Positions 41,932-53,800 of a stretch of 64,000 bases of DNA are shown piece after piece. The DNA is from Leptoclinus maculatus (lineage: Eukaryota > Chordata > Actinopteri > Perciformes > Stichaeidae), in the NCBI GenBank assembly GCA_032191485.1, contig JAVDOI010000016.1:11828759-11892758 (forward strand), in the 5' to 3' direction. The stretch's first letter is position 1, and every line of letters begins with the position of its first letter. The position numbers were made by a program, and so were the translations under genes. The notes beneath the pieces were generated by a model. It did not search any database, had not been told where the DNA came from, and saw only the letters and a program-made list of their open reading frames with translations.

Positions 41932-44732
41932 ATGGATGACCTGGAGGGCTCCTGGTCGGTGTCCCTGCAGGCAGCAGCGGTAGCGGTCAACGCTACCGCG
42001 GGGCTCGGTGTGTCCAGGCAGTCCCAGCTGGTCCTGGAGATCCTCATGGTGCTGATGTGTTTGTGCGCTGTGACAGGTAAAGACTTGAACTGTTTTATTT
42101 GTTTTAACCACACAATGTCCCGCTTAAAGTTTCCGATGATAACCTTACAGTAGGCCTAACCTTTAAAGAAAAACATACATTCTGCATTATATTTCTTTGT
42201 TCCATCACCTCAATGATGTCACACACGAATAACTCAGTGACCTCATTTTTATGATTGCACAAATGGAAAATTCTTAATGTCTTGCGTCGGATGAAATTTT
42301 AAAGTTATTTGACATGAAATATTTGTATTTTGGCAGTTTATGAAATCTTGGCAAAAGTTCTGTGGCGCCCTACAAATGGCTTTATTAGTGATTAATACAC
42401 CATTTACTTATGCTATAAATATACATAATCCATTAATACGATTCCTTTGGCTGGTGTTCATCCTCTCCCAGCACGACATTTAAAGTATCTGTTTTTAGCA
42501 CTTTAGTTCATTAAAAAGAGCTTCTGGATCCAAATGAATTGTTGAAATGTTGTAAAACGATTTTTTATCAAAGGCTGATTTGACATTTGAAACTACATGG
42601 TTGATTTGAAAGTTTCCCATTTCCCCTTTTAAATGACTTAATTTATGACTGCAGGCTTGATGAGTAATTAGAAAGTCAGAAGTTCACGGCCTTTTATTAT
42701 TGACTTTTTTGACATTTTAAACTGCCAAACTGATTGCCCACCGTTGCGTTATTGAAATGTAAATTTCAAAGCTTTGATTTCCACCACCACCAACACACAA
42801 TAGATGTGAGTGTAATTGTGTTGGTGGTGGCACAAATATCATATTTCAATACCTGAACAAATTAATCCATAATTATCTGCATGGAAAAACCGACCCTCTA
42901 GTTCTATTTCTTAAATACTTGCACGACTGCACAGTTAACTAACAATCATGGGCTCATCATTCTGCAGTGCTGTATTGTACAATATCAACATATCAAAATA
43001 GTAATTTTTTATGCTTGTTTCCTTGTTATTCAGAGCTGTTTAGATCAAATCCAGACTGTCCACACTTTTCTGAATTCAGTTATTAAATCACAGGTTTACT
43101 ACTGTGTGTAAACTGTGTTGTATTTCTGTGTAGGTAATATCCTTGTTATTGTTATTGTGGCTGCAACCAAGACTTTCCACTCGGTGACGTCGGTGCTGAT
43201 CATGAACCTGGCCGTCAGTGACCTCCTGGTGGCCGTCGGAGTGATGCCTTTTGTTGCTTTGTCCGTCATGAACCGTGGATGGGTGGATTGTACTGTACGT
43301 CACCTCTGTCCAGTAATACAAAATGCTTTACAGTCATGTACATTGCAGCATTCGTGTCTTGACGTGACCTGAAGCTGACCTCATTAACACCTGTTTTCCT
43401 TTGGTCCAGTGAGTGTGTGCATGTGATGAGATTCTGTCTCTCTCTCCTGTCTGACAGGACCTCTGTTTGTACGTGGGTTACACCTCCTCTGTGTACTGTA
43501 CAGCCTCTGTACTGACCTTGGCAGCTATCGCCCTCGACCGCTACCACTCCATCATGGACTGCCTGCTCTACAACTCCCGCTGCACCCTGTGGAGAACGTG
43601 TGCTGTGGTCCTGTGGATCTGGCTGCAGGCTCTGGTGACCAGTTGTCCTCCCCTGCTGGGCTGGAGCTCCGTCAGCTATGTGGTTCCCATGTTCAGCTGT
43701 GCGGTCAACTGGGCCAGCAGTCCCAGCTACACAGCCTTCATGGCTGCCCTGTCGTACCTCATCCCGGCAGTGGTCATCCTCTTCTGCTACGTGAACATTG
43801 TCAAGGTGGCCCGCAGCCATGCCAGGAGGATTCACACATTGGAGGACTCTGTCCAGCGCAGCAGGAATCCAAGCTCTGCCTTCGCTCCTGCTGATTCCTC
43901 TCACCAGCACCGTGGCAGCCTCCACAGCAGCCCCTCGACACTGATTTATCATGTGAGTGGACAGTTTGTGTCTGAGGTGAGTAGAGAGGAGGGGGATTAT
44001 ACCAGCCCTTCTCTCCCTGAATCTACGACAGAGCAGAGTAACCCTTCATCCAGACGTTTGTTCTCCTTCCTGGCTCAGAGCGCCTCCCAGCCACCGCTGC
44101 CGAACTCCCATCAGCAACAGAGCCAGCATGGACTGGTGCGTCTCTTTCTGGTCATCGCAGCCTTCTTCCTCTGCTGGACACCATACATAGGCGTGGCCCT
44201 GATTCAGGCCACAGAAACGGCAATCTCGGGCCAATCCAGCCTCGTCCCACCCTCTGCCATTACCTTTTCGTACTGGCTGGTGTTGCTGAACTCTGACATC
44301 AACCCGCTGCTGTACGCTCTGCTCAGCAAACGTTTCCAGGGCGCTCTTCAGTGTCTGAGGCAAAAAATAAGAGCACGCCTGGGGAGTGTGGTGGGCAGGG
44401 AGGGGGAGGTCAGATCAGGGGGACATGAAGGCAGGAGCACTCTGACCACCACCCATCCTGGTCTGCCTTCCAGCTCTGAGAGTTCAACCTGTGATGACTC
44501 CAAGTATTCCTCCTCCATTTTTACCGTCAGCACGGACTTCAAACATCACTCTACCTCCCCGTCCTTCTCAGTGTGGCAAGATGCTGAAGGTGAAGGGAGG
44601 GTGGACTTCCTGCAGGTCCCCTCTCAGCCACAAGATGGCAGCAGATTACCTTTCTCTGCTCTGACCAGGGAGCGTCAGGCCACTTTCTTCTACGGACAGA
44701 TAACAGTCAGAGTAGAGCATGATGTTTGCTAG
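41932..44732 (+). CDS. Orphan class A (rhodopsin-like) G protein-coupled receptor, 526 aa, 3 exons
   Basis: Exons 41932-42076, 43134-43294 and 43458-44732 join in phase. Seven membrane segments with the class A marks: GNILVIVIV (TM1 Asn), NLAVSDLLV (TM2 Asp), Cys in DLCLY pairing with FSC in loop 2, LDRYHS (DRY), FFLCWTPYIG (TM6) and DINPLLYALL (TM7). Counting back from DRY, position 3.32 is Ser, so it lacks the Asp of amine receptors. An NAT glycosylation sequon lies near residue 20. Loop 3 is long (about 100 residues) and Ser/Pro/Gln-rich, and the tail about 130 residues. The nearest match I can recall is GPR161 and similar orphan receptors (GWSSV, YTAF, VARSHARRIH), but the paralogue is uncertain and no symbol is given. 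The ATG is the only in-frame Met before TM1. It starts 300 bases after the TARBP1 poly(A) signal. Confidence 0.9.
42784..42830. repeat. Hairpin or MITE-like inverted repeat in GPCR intron 1
   Basis: CCACCACCAACACACAA and TTGTGTTGGTGGTGG are inverted copies with a short spacer. Weaker inverted similarity (TATTGAAAT outwards on both sides) extends over about 130 bases, suggesting a small palindromic transposon relic. Confidence 0.6.
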
Positions 44733-44783
44733 TCTAATACCTGCAGATGCTGTTGCGGAAACAATCTTATAGGACTAACAATT

Positions 44784-45175
44784 TTTTTTTTTTTATTAAT
44801 GATCAATCTGTTGTTGTTATTTTCTCAGTTAATTGATTAATCATTTGGTTCAGAAAATGTCATAGAAGACCAGCAAATATTCACATTTAAGAGGCTATAA
44901 TCTGATTTTTGGTGGCATTTTCGCTTTAAAAAAAAAGACTTAAATGATTAATCAATTAGGAAAATAGTTGCCTATTGTATTTCTGTCAATTGATTTTTCG
45001 ATCATTTCAGCTGTAACATATAAGACATGTTCAAATGTCTTCTGTTGTCCACCTGATGTTCTAAAACCCCTAAATATTCAAGAAAATATTCCAATATATT
45101 AAAAGATTATCAAAATGATCTGCAGATTAATTCAATATTGATCTATTAATCAAATTATCGTTTCATCTCTAGCGG
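44784..45175. repeat. Teleost interspersed repeat, two rearranged pieces
   Basis: The first piece (44784-45017) starts near the AT-rich end (TTAATTGATTAATCATTTGG), passes ACCAGCAAATATTCACATTT and ends ATTTCAGCTGTAAC. The second (about 45028-45175) starts in the middle of the element (TTCAAATGTCTTCTGTTGTC) and ends with TATCGTTTCATCTCTA. I recognise both as parts of one repeat abundant in percomorph genomes. It lies just after the GPCR stop, probably in its 3' UTR. Confidence 0.6.
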
Positions 45176-45342
45176 AGATCACTACATTTTCTTCAACTTG
45201 TCATGTTGCCTGTGGCCATTTCTAGTGACCACACTGTAGCACACAGAGGAGAAAACACAAACCTGGACAAGGAAGTGTATTGAAAAGAAATCTTTTTATA
45301 TAGTACATGTGATTACACTTGAAGACACCCAACAGTTGATCT

Positions 45343-45348
45343 AATAAA
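45343..45348 (+). terminator. Candidate GPCR polyadenylation signal
   Basis: AATAAA about 610 bases after the GPCR stop codon. Assignment is by position only. Confidence 0.4.
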
Positions 45349-45349
45349 C

Positions 45350-47464
45350 CCATCATTTATTCACGCTCTAAATATTTCCTCCTCAAATGTGATAATCATA
45401 TGTTGCATCTTCGTGTAAAAATCATCATTCCTTACAAAGGTTTACATTTATGTCTAGCAATAATTCCAGAGGAATACAATATTATAATTTATTGTCATAG
45501 ATCATGACAATGGGGAAACAGTGCTAATGTTTTCTATTGCGAAACAAAGAAAAGGCAGTGAAGTGGACTTCAGCTGTATCGGCTCATACAGTATGGGCAT
45601 GCTCGTCCTGCAGATGTCGCTCACTGTCCTCTCGAAGGTCAGCAACCAAATGCAAAAAAGAATATATAAAAAAGTCCTGTGAGATGAGTCGAGAGTTTGT
45701 TCCAAAAAAAACTCAGTCAGATGAGTACAAGAAGGATAGTATTAAAGAGTGTCTCTGCAGCAGTCTGTGGTGTGGCACTGTAAAAAACCGATGGCACGTA
45801 GCGAGCATGTGTGGTGGAGTGATGGTGATACATTCACAACAAGGCAGAGTTACCACTAGTAGCTTTGCAAGGCGTGTGCCTCAGTCCGTCTCAGGTTCAT
45901 CTTGGTTGTTATCTTGCCTCACAAATGGGATTGATGGAAAACGATAGTAAACCGATACAGTAAGACAAGTTTTTGACAAAAAAAAAAGCAGAGGCGGACA
46001 AATGGGAGTTATCCTCATGTGTTGGCACACCTCTTCTCAAGCCACAGTGAGACATCTGTCTGTTGTTTTCAACAGGGAGGAAAAAAATGATAATTGCTGC
46101 AGATTCATTTGTGTGCATATATGTCTAGAAAGTTAAACGTGATAGGAATTCAAAGGGAGGCTCAGTGATAGCGGTGGTTGATGTTCAAAGTTATTAAAGG
46201 GGTAGTTCCAAGTTTCCATGTCTTATAATAAGCTGTTAGTGCTTTTAAGTCCATCCAAAGATTTGTATACCTGACACATTATTTGTGAATATGGGCCAGT
46301 TAATAGTTTTGACAGCTTACGAACAGTTAAAAACACATTTTATTATATTTTAATGACAATACATGTCCTTTTAATACATGTATTACCTATATTGCTTAGT
46401 TAATAAACAGTTTTGCTGCCGGTGTCTCAGCAACAGAACATGTGAGGCACGTGCTTTATTGATGGACTGGAAGCGCGCACACTTTTTGACAAACAAATCT
46501 CAACCATCTCATGCATTGAAAAACGTCTGCAATGGAGATACTGGTTTCAGATCTCTCGTGACTTAACTGTGAGCCTGAGCAACGGGTGTCGGCATCGACA
46601 GAGAGGGAGTTTAGCCCGAGGAAAGCGCATAACCGCAGGGGGCCAATCAGTGTGGCCAAAAAAGGACCCGGCCTCTCAGGATGGACAGACGGAGAGGGGT
46701 TGCGAAAGCTTTCTTCATCTCCGATTGATCCTCAGGTGTTCAGACAAGTCCCTTCACACCAAATGAGCCCACTGGGTCCACAGCTCCAGGACAATCCACG
46801 GTGTGATACACAGCTATGTACAGTGCACGAAAGGCAGGTGTTTGTCATTACGTTTACACCTGAATGACGCCACTGTGGGCCTCCCTTTTGTTTTCAGGCA
46901 TTTAGCATTTTAGGCATTCTTCTTTGGATCTTAAAGGTGTGTACTGAAATTGTGTACATGTTTAAGGACAAGTAAGTCCACATGGAGTTAGGCCTGCCTC
47001 CAGAAAGTCTTTTTTTTTTTTTCTTCTCAGAACTGAAAGATATCAGGCAAGTTGGCAAGTCTTCCCAGGCGCAAGGATGTAGTGAATCCATGGAATGATT
47101 CAGAGGTACAGCAAAGTTAATACACGGCTCAATCAGTTACACCTGGTAATCTTTTGGGTAAGAAGGGTAACAATTAATATTGTCCGTGTCCATGCACCAA
47201 CTCTGATAACTTCTGTGCGGAATGGACACCAAATGAATGATACACAGTCGGTGCCTCCTGCATCTCCCCCTTTTGACCGAAATGTTACTGATCAGAGGGC
47301 AGTCTGAGATACTTTTTTCCATTCAGGGAGCTACGTGAAAGAGAGGGCAGCTCACCAGACAGGTCAAATGTCACCATTTTAATTTAAAATTAACGTTAAC
47401 GTGTCTCCCTGCCTTTGTCTGTCTGTGTGTTAGGTATGTGTTTGCATGGTCAAATTTCATGGAG
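45350..47464 (-). other. slc35f3: Probable SLC35F3 3' UTR and convergent gene boundary
   Basis: About 2.1 kb without coding exons between the GPCR end and the SLC35F3 stop. A minus-strand AATAAA (TTTATT on the + strand at 45488-45493) would give SLC35F3 a 3' UTR of about 2 kb, and further candidates lie nearer the stop. No other gene is visible on either strand. Confidence 0.45.
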
Positions 47465-50400
47465 TCAATGTGCAAATGTTGACATGGGGGCCCTGGCTCT
47501 CCCTCTCCAGTTGAGCGCCGTGGTGGCGCCCGCCTCTGCGCTGCCCTCTGCTGGCTCGTCACGCTTGCGCAGCTTTGTGCTGAGCTGGATGATGCACTGG
47601 TCCCAGTCCTCAGGTAACAGCAGCATGAGGAAACCCAGGCAAATGATGAACACAGCGATGAGGCGCACTGTGTTGAAGTTAATTTCGCATGTGTAGAGGT
47701 CCACCACTGTGAAATGAAGAGGATGCATTAGTGTCAGCATATGAAGGAATTTGTAAATATTCAAATTAACAAACAAGAATTGATGGGATTATTACAAATA
47801 ACTCATTTAGAAAGTGGAAGGAATATGAAGTTTGTCACAGAAAACTATGCAATGAGAATTTGAAATCTACATTCTATTCATCAAATATAGATGAATACTT
47901 TTGGGGGGGTATTTCAATGCCATCAGATATTTAATGTTGGCCGGATTTAAAAAGTTAAGTCTGGGAGGAAAGCCAAGAGACTTACTGGCATTTACAGGAA
48001 CACTTAGGACGATGCCAAGGGAGATTAATGTCGGGTACGTTATCGCTATGCCAAAGTTCACCAGGACGTTGAAAGCTGTGGGAAGAAGCACAATCAGAGC
48101 AGCAGTTGGCTACACAATGAGGATGTGAAACCACTAAAACCTGAAAAAGTTATATTCATGAGTTGCATAATCGTTGCGGTATCAGATTTCTGCACAACAT
48201 AAGCTTCACATGTCATCTTTCCGTACCAAACTGCAGGCCTGCAACCCCACAGAGGTAGGCCCAGGGGACGTCTGCGAGTGAGCCGATGTACTCCACATGT
48301 GTAAAATACAGGATGACCGGCACGAAGCTGATGAAAACAAAGTTGGCGCTTCCAACAATGCTCAGAAAGAGCGCAGCCTCTCCAAATTTGGCACTGCCCA
48401 GGACCATCTTGAAGAGCACCTGAGGACAAATATAGGGAGGAGAGTCATGAATGCACAAAAGAGGGATATTGCAGAGGGTTGCATCTGCCAAGTTCTTGGC
48501 ACGTCTCTGGCACAGGGCCGCTGCTGTCTGTTTAGCACATTAGGCAGCACAGACAGCAGGGCAGAGGAGACCTGAGCCCTGTCAAAATATAGCTATCTGT
48601 CCTGTAACCTCCTTGATCGGGACATCGCAGCCCGGGGGCCAGCCACCGAAACGCTCACATATCACACGCTTCTGTCAGCTCAGTGTTACATTTCATAATC
48701 TCTTCCTGTCTTCTGCCACCTGGTTACATAAGTAGAAGGGAGCTAGTCCAGGATTTCTTGCATAAGACCAGACTATTCATACATATGTTAAGCTATTTTT
48801 TTTTTATATATATACTTATTGTTCCACTGCAGATGAAGGTGTCACTACAAGGGAGGTTTATGGAAGGACGCAGGCTTAGTAATGTTCTTTACAATTGATC
48901 GGATGCAAACAAATACCTTGTAGAGCGCTGACATCGAAGCAGAGGCCACGACCAAAGTAATGCCGATGACTGAATGGCTGTGGAATCCATCAGCATAGGT
49001 CATCATTACAATTCCTGCTATGGCCAAGATAGCAGCTACTATCTGTAGAGAGAGAGAGAGAGAGAAGGAGGAACATGAGCGAATGACGGATGGACGACAC
49101 GCTGCTCGCAGTGAGGTGATAAAGACGCGCGAACCTTCACTGCTGTGTTGGGACACAGCAGGCACACATGGCGCATTGTTTGTCACTGCAGAAGCATCAC
49201 AGGCCGAGGCTTGTGATGTTATTATTAATATGTGCCTTTTGTTTTACAGTCGGCAGACTGCTCATTTGGTATTTACGTTTTCTCACATACAGGCAGACGC
49301 CAGCACATGTACACACTGGAATATTACAGATTAGCTAAGAACTACAATTTTAAGGTGTATATATACCATACTTGAGTATCTCCATTTTATGCTACTTTAT
49401 TCTTTAATATTAAATATTGTACTTTTTACTTCACTACATTTATTTATTGAGTTACTTTACAAATAAAAAATGTACAGGAAAAAATATACAATATACAGTA
49501 CATTGTTAAATATTTAATGGTTCCCACGTTTTTGTTTTTTTGTTCATGGCCCCTTACAAAAAGATATTGTCTATATACTATAATTAGTTTTTTGTCTTTC
49601 CTCTCCTGTTAAATCATCTGATGACTGATGAAGTAATAATAATGTAATATATTATATCAGTCACAGGGGCTGATATTCTGCAAAACCACTACTTTTACTT
49701 TTAGAACTTTCAGTAAATTAAGCTGATAATACTGTTGTACTTTCACTTAAGCATGATTCAAAATGCATAACGTGTACTTGTTACGGAGTATTTCTACATT
49801 AATGTATTGGTACTTTTACTTAAGTAAAGGATGCGAGTACATCTTCCACCACTGTACACACTCTCAAAATGAAACCTATTCTCAGATTCACAGCACAAGT
49901 GCTCCCAAACGTAGCGCAGGCAGCTTCTACAATGTCGGCTCGATTGTCTGACATTGATTTTCGTTACCCTGCCGTCATGTTTACAAACCAAATAGCCCCC
50001 TCGATCCACCACTTTTCACACCCACTCCCACTCCCTGCGATCACAGCTTCAAAACACCACCAAACCATCTGTTTCGTCCCCGCTCTCAATCAGCCTTCAA
50101 AAATCCCGAACCAAAATCTTTCCTCGATACTTTATTCCCCTTCCAGAATTCATCTTTGCTATTTGTTTGAGTGCATGTGTGTTTGGCTGAACTATAGCGA
50201 AAGGGACATGCTGCAGTCCAGCTGAGTGGATTAATGCGCTGCATTAAAGAGGTGTCGGGAAGATAAATGAGCCGTGTGTTTGTGCTTGGCCAGAGCCCTT
50301 GGGCACCTTTGGCAAAATGGCTCTTTCTGCACTGCAGGCTGTCTGTCAGTCACAGCTACACCTTTCTTCAAGTATTTCTTGTGATGGACTGTTTGCTAAC

Positions 50401-50805
50401 AAGGTCAGCGACCCTGCTGTGTTGGTGGTTTAGGTTTTTTTTTTAGATGTTTCAGCACAATCTGAGGGTCAGAGGAGGAAAAGGGTCCTCGACACCTGCA
50501 CATTGGGTAGCTTATGTGATGTGGATTAGGCTGAACTCCCCTTTACAACTGACAATTCCAAATGCAAGTCACACCCCAGCCGAAGGGCTCTTCATTTAAT
50601 TGAAGGACCATTTAACCCGTCCATTCTGACTTTGCCACCAAACTGAGCCATCTTATACGAGCACAAATCCCTGAAACAAGCCATATCATCCTCTTTAACA
50701 AGGATGATTTAGCATCCCCCAGCTTTCTCTCTCCCCTCCTTCACTTTCACGACAAACTCGTCCAAGATCCCCTGCATTGCTGCAGACATCCAAACACTGC
50801 AATCC

Positions 50806-50849
<44 letters not shown>

Positions 50850-53800
50850 CTGGGGGTGTGAAAGATACAGAAGCAGGATTATTACAGCATTTGTCTCTTA
50901 CTGAGGCCTTTCATTGCAGATAATGGGGGTGGGGAGTTGGGGCATGCACTAGGGAGAAACTGGGTGGTTGTGAGTGTGTAAAAGAAAAAAAAGGGGGGGA
51001 AAGCCATTCTGCAGAGTGCAGGACGGCTGCAGATATGAAAGCATGTGAGGAGTGCATGGGGGGAGGAGAGCGGGAGATACCTCGATTCACAGAGCTAAAC
51101 CCTCACTCCCCTGCTTGTCTCTCTTCATCTGGATGAAATCAGTGACAAACAGACGCCCACCAGGAGGCACATTTGAACGACACAGTGATCACTGGAGGGA
51201 AATCACGCTGTCACACAGGTAACATGCTCTCCACTCGACCGTGCTTGTGTGAGCAGCTCACACATTCAGTGGCAAATTCAGTCACAGCAAACACTAAAAA
51301 CACTACATTATTGTCACTCCTTTTTTGAACAGAGGTTTTTTTTTGTCATTATGAGTGAACTCTAGTGCGAAATAGAGGCGATACATACACACCACTATAA
51401 ACGCACAGTGCTTAGAGGAAACATGTGACTTCTTTCTCTCAACAGAAAGCAAAGAGAGAGACAGTAAGAAGAAGCACAAAGGTAAGTGAAGGTCATCTTG
51501 TTATCTTGTGTTATACAACGTACAGCAAAGCCTTCGCCTGAAAAATGGATGAGCCATTGACCAATATTTGCTTATCACAGATATAACGCAAATACAAATA
51601 GAATCACAGACAGATAAAAATATTCAGCATTTCTGTCTTTGTCTTTTGTGTTGATGGTCTTGAGCTCTCCAAGAGGTCACAAGATAAACCTGAGAGGTGG
51701 CTACGTGATTTACAGGACAGGAAAGAAGAGAGAACTTAAACACCTGCTACACAAAGCTGTGTCTTTTTCTGACTTTTCTCTAATCTTGGCTTGGTTCTTG
51801 TGAAAAACATCATACTTTTGCCTTTTTAGAACTATGAACATTCATCATATTGAGTCAGTGTGGGAGGGGAAAAATACAAATTTGGTGGAACAACTCATTA
51901 ATCAGATTTTCATGATTTTGTTTTACTCACTTTTAATATAGATTTTGGAATCTGCCTCAAAAGTGCAGCTCAAATCTTATCTGAATTGAGTCAGTTTGAG
52001 ACTCCAGATAAAATGAGCATGATCAAAGCACTCAATGAAAAGATGATATCATCCCATATTGTAGTTTCCAAGAACCAAAAGCTACTCTGATAATATGCAA
52101 CCTTATACAGGCAGACGTAATAGCATGGACACAAGTGTTGCAAAATGTCATTTATGGGAATTTTGCACTTTATTATTTTATATGAAATTGTAGCAATTAC
52201 ATTATGCAAATGTTTTTCTTTTATTGATTGTTTTTCCTTTTGGTGACCTGTGCTTGACTCAGACTCGTATTTAAAGATGCAGCGGGGAACATTTCCTCTC
52301 GGGAAGTGAAAAACCTCTTTCTCATACACACAGGCCGATGTACTCACCCTGACCCCCATGAAGCGGTCTCTAAGTACAATCCAGGACAGCAGGAAGACGA
52401 AGGCCTTGTTACAACAGAAGAGCGCCGACACGTCTGTTGTGTTGATCTTCCTGAGGGCCTGCAGGTACAGGTAGTTGGTGAGGATCCACAGCAGGCCAAA
52501 GGGAGCTACCTTGGTGAAAAACACCTTGGGTGTGAGCCCGTCGTCCCCGAAAAACCTACAGCACTCCCTGTGCAGAGACATGATGCAGAGCAGCGTCGGA
52601 AATATTGAAAAATGGGGTACAACTAATTTAAGAGTTGAATGAATGTTATTACGATCTGGGACTTTAATCAATATTTATGAACACAAACAGCTCTGTCTGA
52701 ACAAATGATACCAGAGAGACCAGAGACTCTAATCAGTGATGAGTGTGTGAAGTCATCCCCGTTTTAACATCTGAATATTGAACATTGCACCACAGCCCAT
52801 TTGGGACCAAGAGAAATTAGTAAATATTTAACAACACAATTGAATCTGCCACAAGGCAATAAAGTTAAATATGTCTGAGCTGTTTCCATTAATGAAATTA
52901 AACGATTTATTTCATCCTCAGGTGTTTACAGTAATAGGATTTGTCTTTTAATATATTATATACTTATGCAAATGTTGCATATGCTCCTTCTAACTAAACA
53001 TGCTTTGGAAGCAGAACTGTAACTGGTAAACGACAAACAGTCAGCCTGGTGACACTTTGTTATCTTGAAGAAGCGATGTAACTGGTCATATACTATGGAT
53101 GTTTTTCAGTGGATATCGTCTCTAATTTCCAACTCAAGTCTGGACTTGATTCCTGTCTAGAAGAGTGTTTAACTGCACACAAGAAGCTGTAGGTTTTCAA
53201 GTGTGTCAAATCAAAAGTATCAGTGTCAAAATACTTGAAAGTGATCCTGTCGACTCTGTTGTTTTGAAATGTTCTAATCAATAAGACTTTGAGCAGCATC
53301 ACTCTGGTGTGATGCCAAGAACCCCCCCCCCCCCACGTCATAATGTAACATTAATGCATTTTCGCTCTTCGTGCCAAAGTAGCACAGCATTTTGACTGTG
53401 CTCCTGAGTTTGTTTACTCTGAAAGCTGCTGGCCCTGGGAAAGTGATGACGCAGCAATAGCTGAGGAGTGGCAGGTAGCACATTTGTAAGAGTCCTTCTG
53501 GATACTGAGGAGCAGCACTATTATGAATCAACTCCAGAGGGCTGAGTCAGCACTACACACTCCCTTTATAAACACACTGATTCGGTGACAATCACGTTAA
53601 AGTCTATCATCATTTCATTACAGACACTGGATACGTTTCTGCTCTACCCCGTAATCTGCATTGATTTTAGAAAGACTCCCAGCTCTACTACTGTGCTGAG
53701 GAAGGTGTCGAGGAAGCTGGTTTGAAACCAGCTAGCAGCTCATGAAGTCAACATACACTTTAAAGACACTGCATTTCAAATCAAAATATTTCAAATTAGC

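Larger units (their letters stand above)
49045..52300. other. SLC35F3 intron, no exon seen
   Basis: Apart from the interspersed repeat above and a GA microsatellite (50808-50847), no gene is visible. 50230-50430 is a compact block with NFI-like half sites (TTGGCCAGAGCC, TTTGGCAAAATGG) that might be regulatory. Confidence 0.5.

Noticed and set aside
43266..43952. Antisense ORF of 228 codons
   Set aside because: Shadow of the GPCR main exon; no family resemblance.
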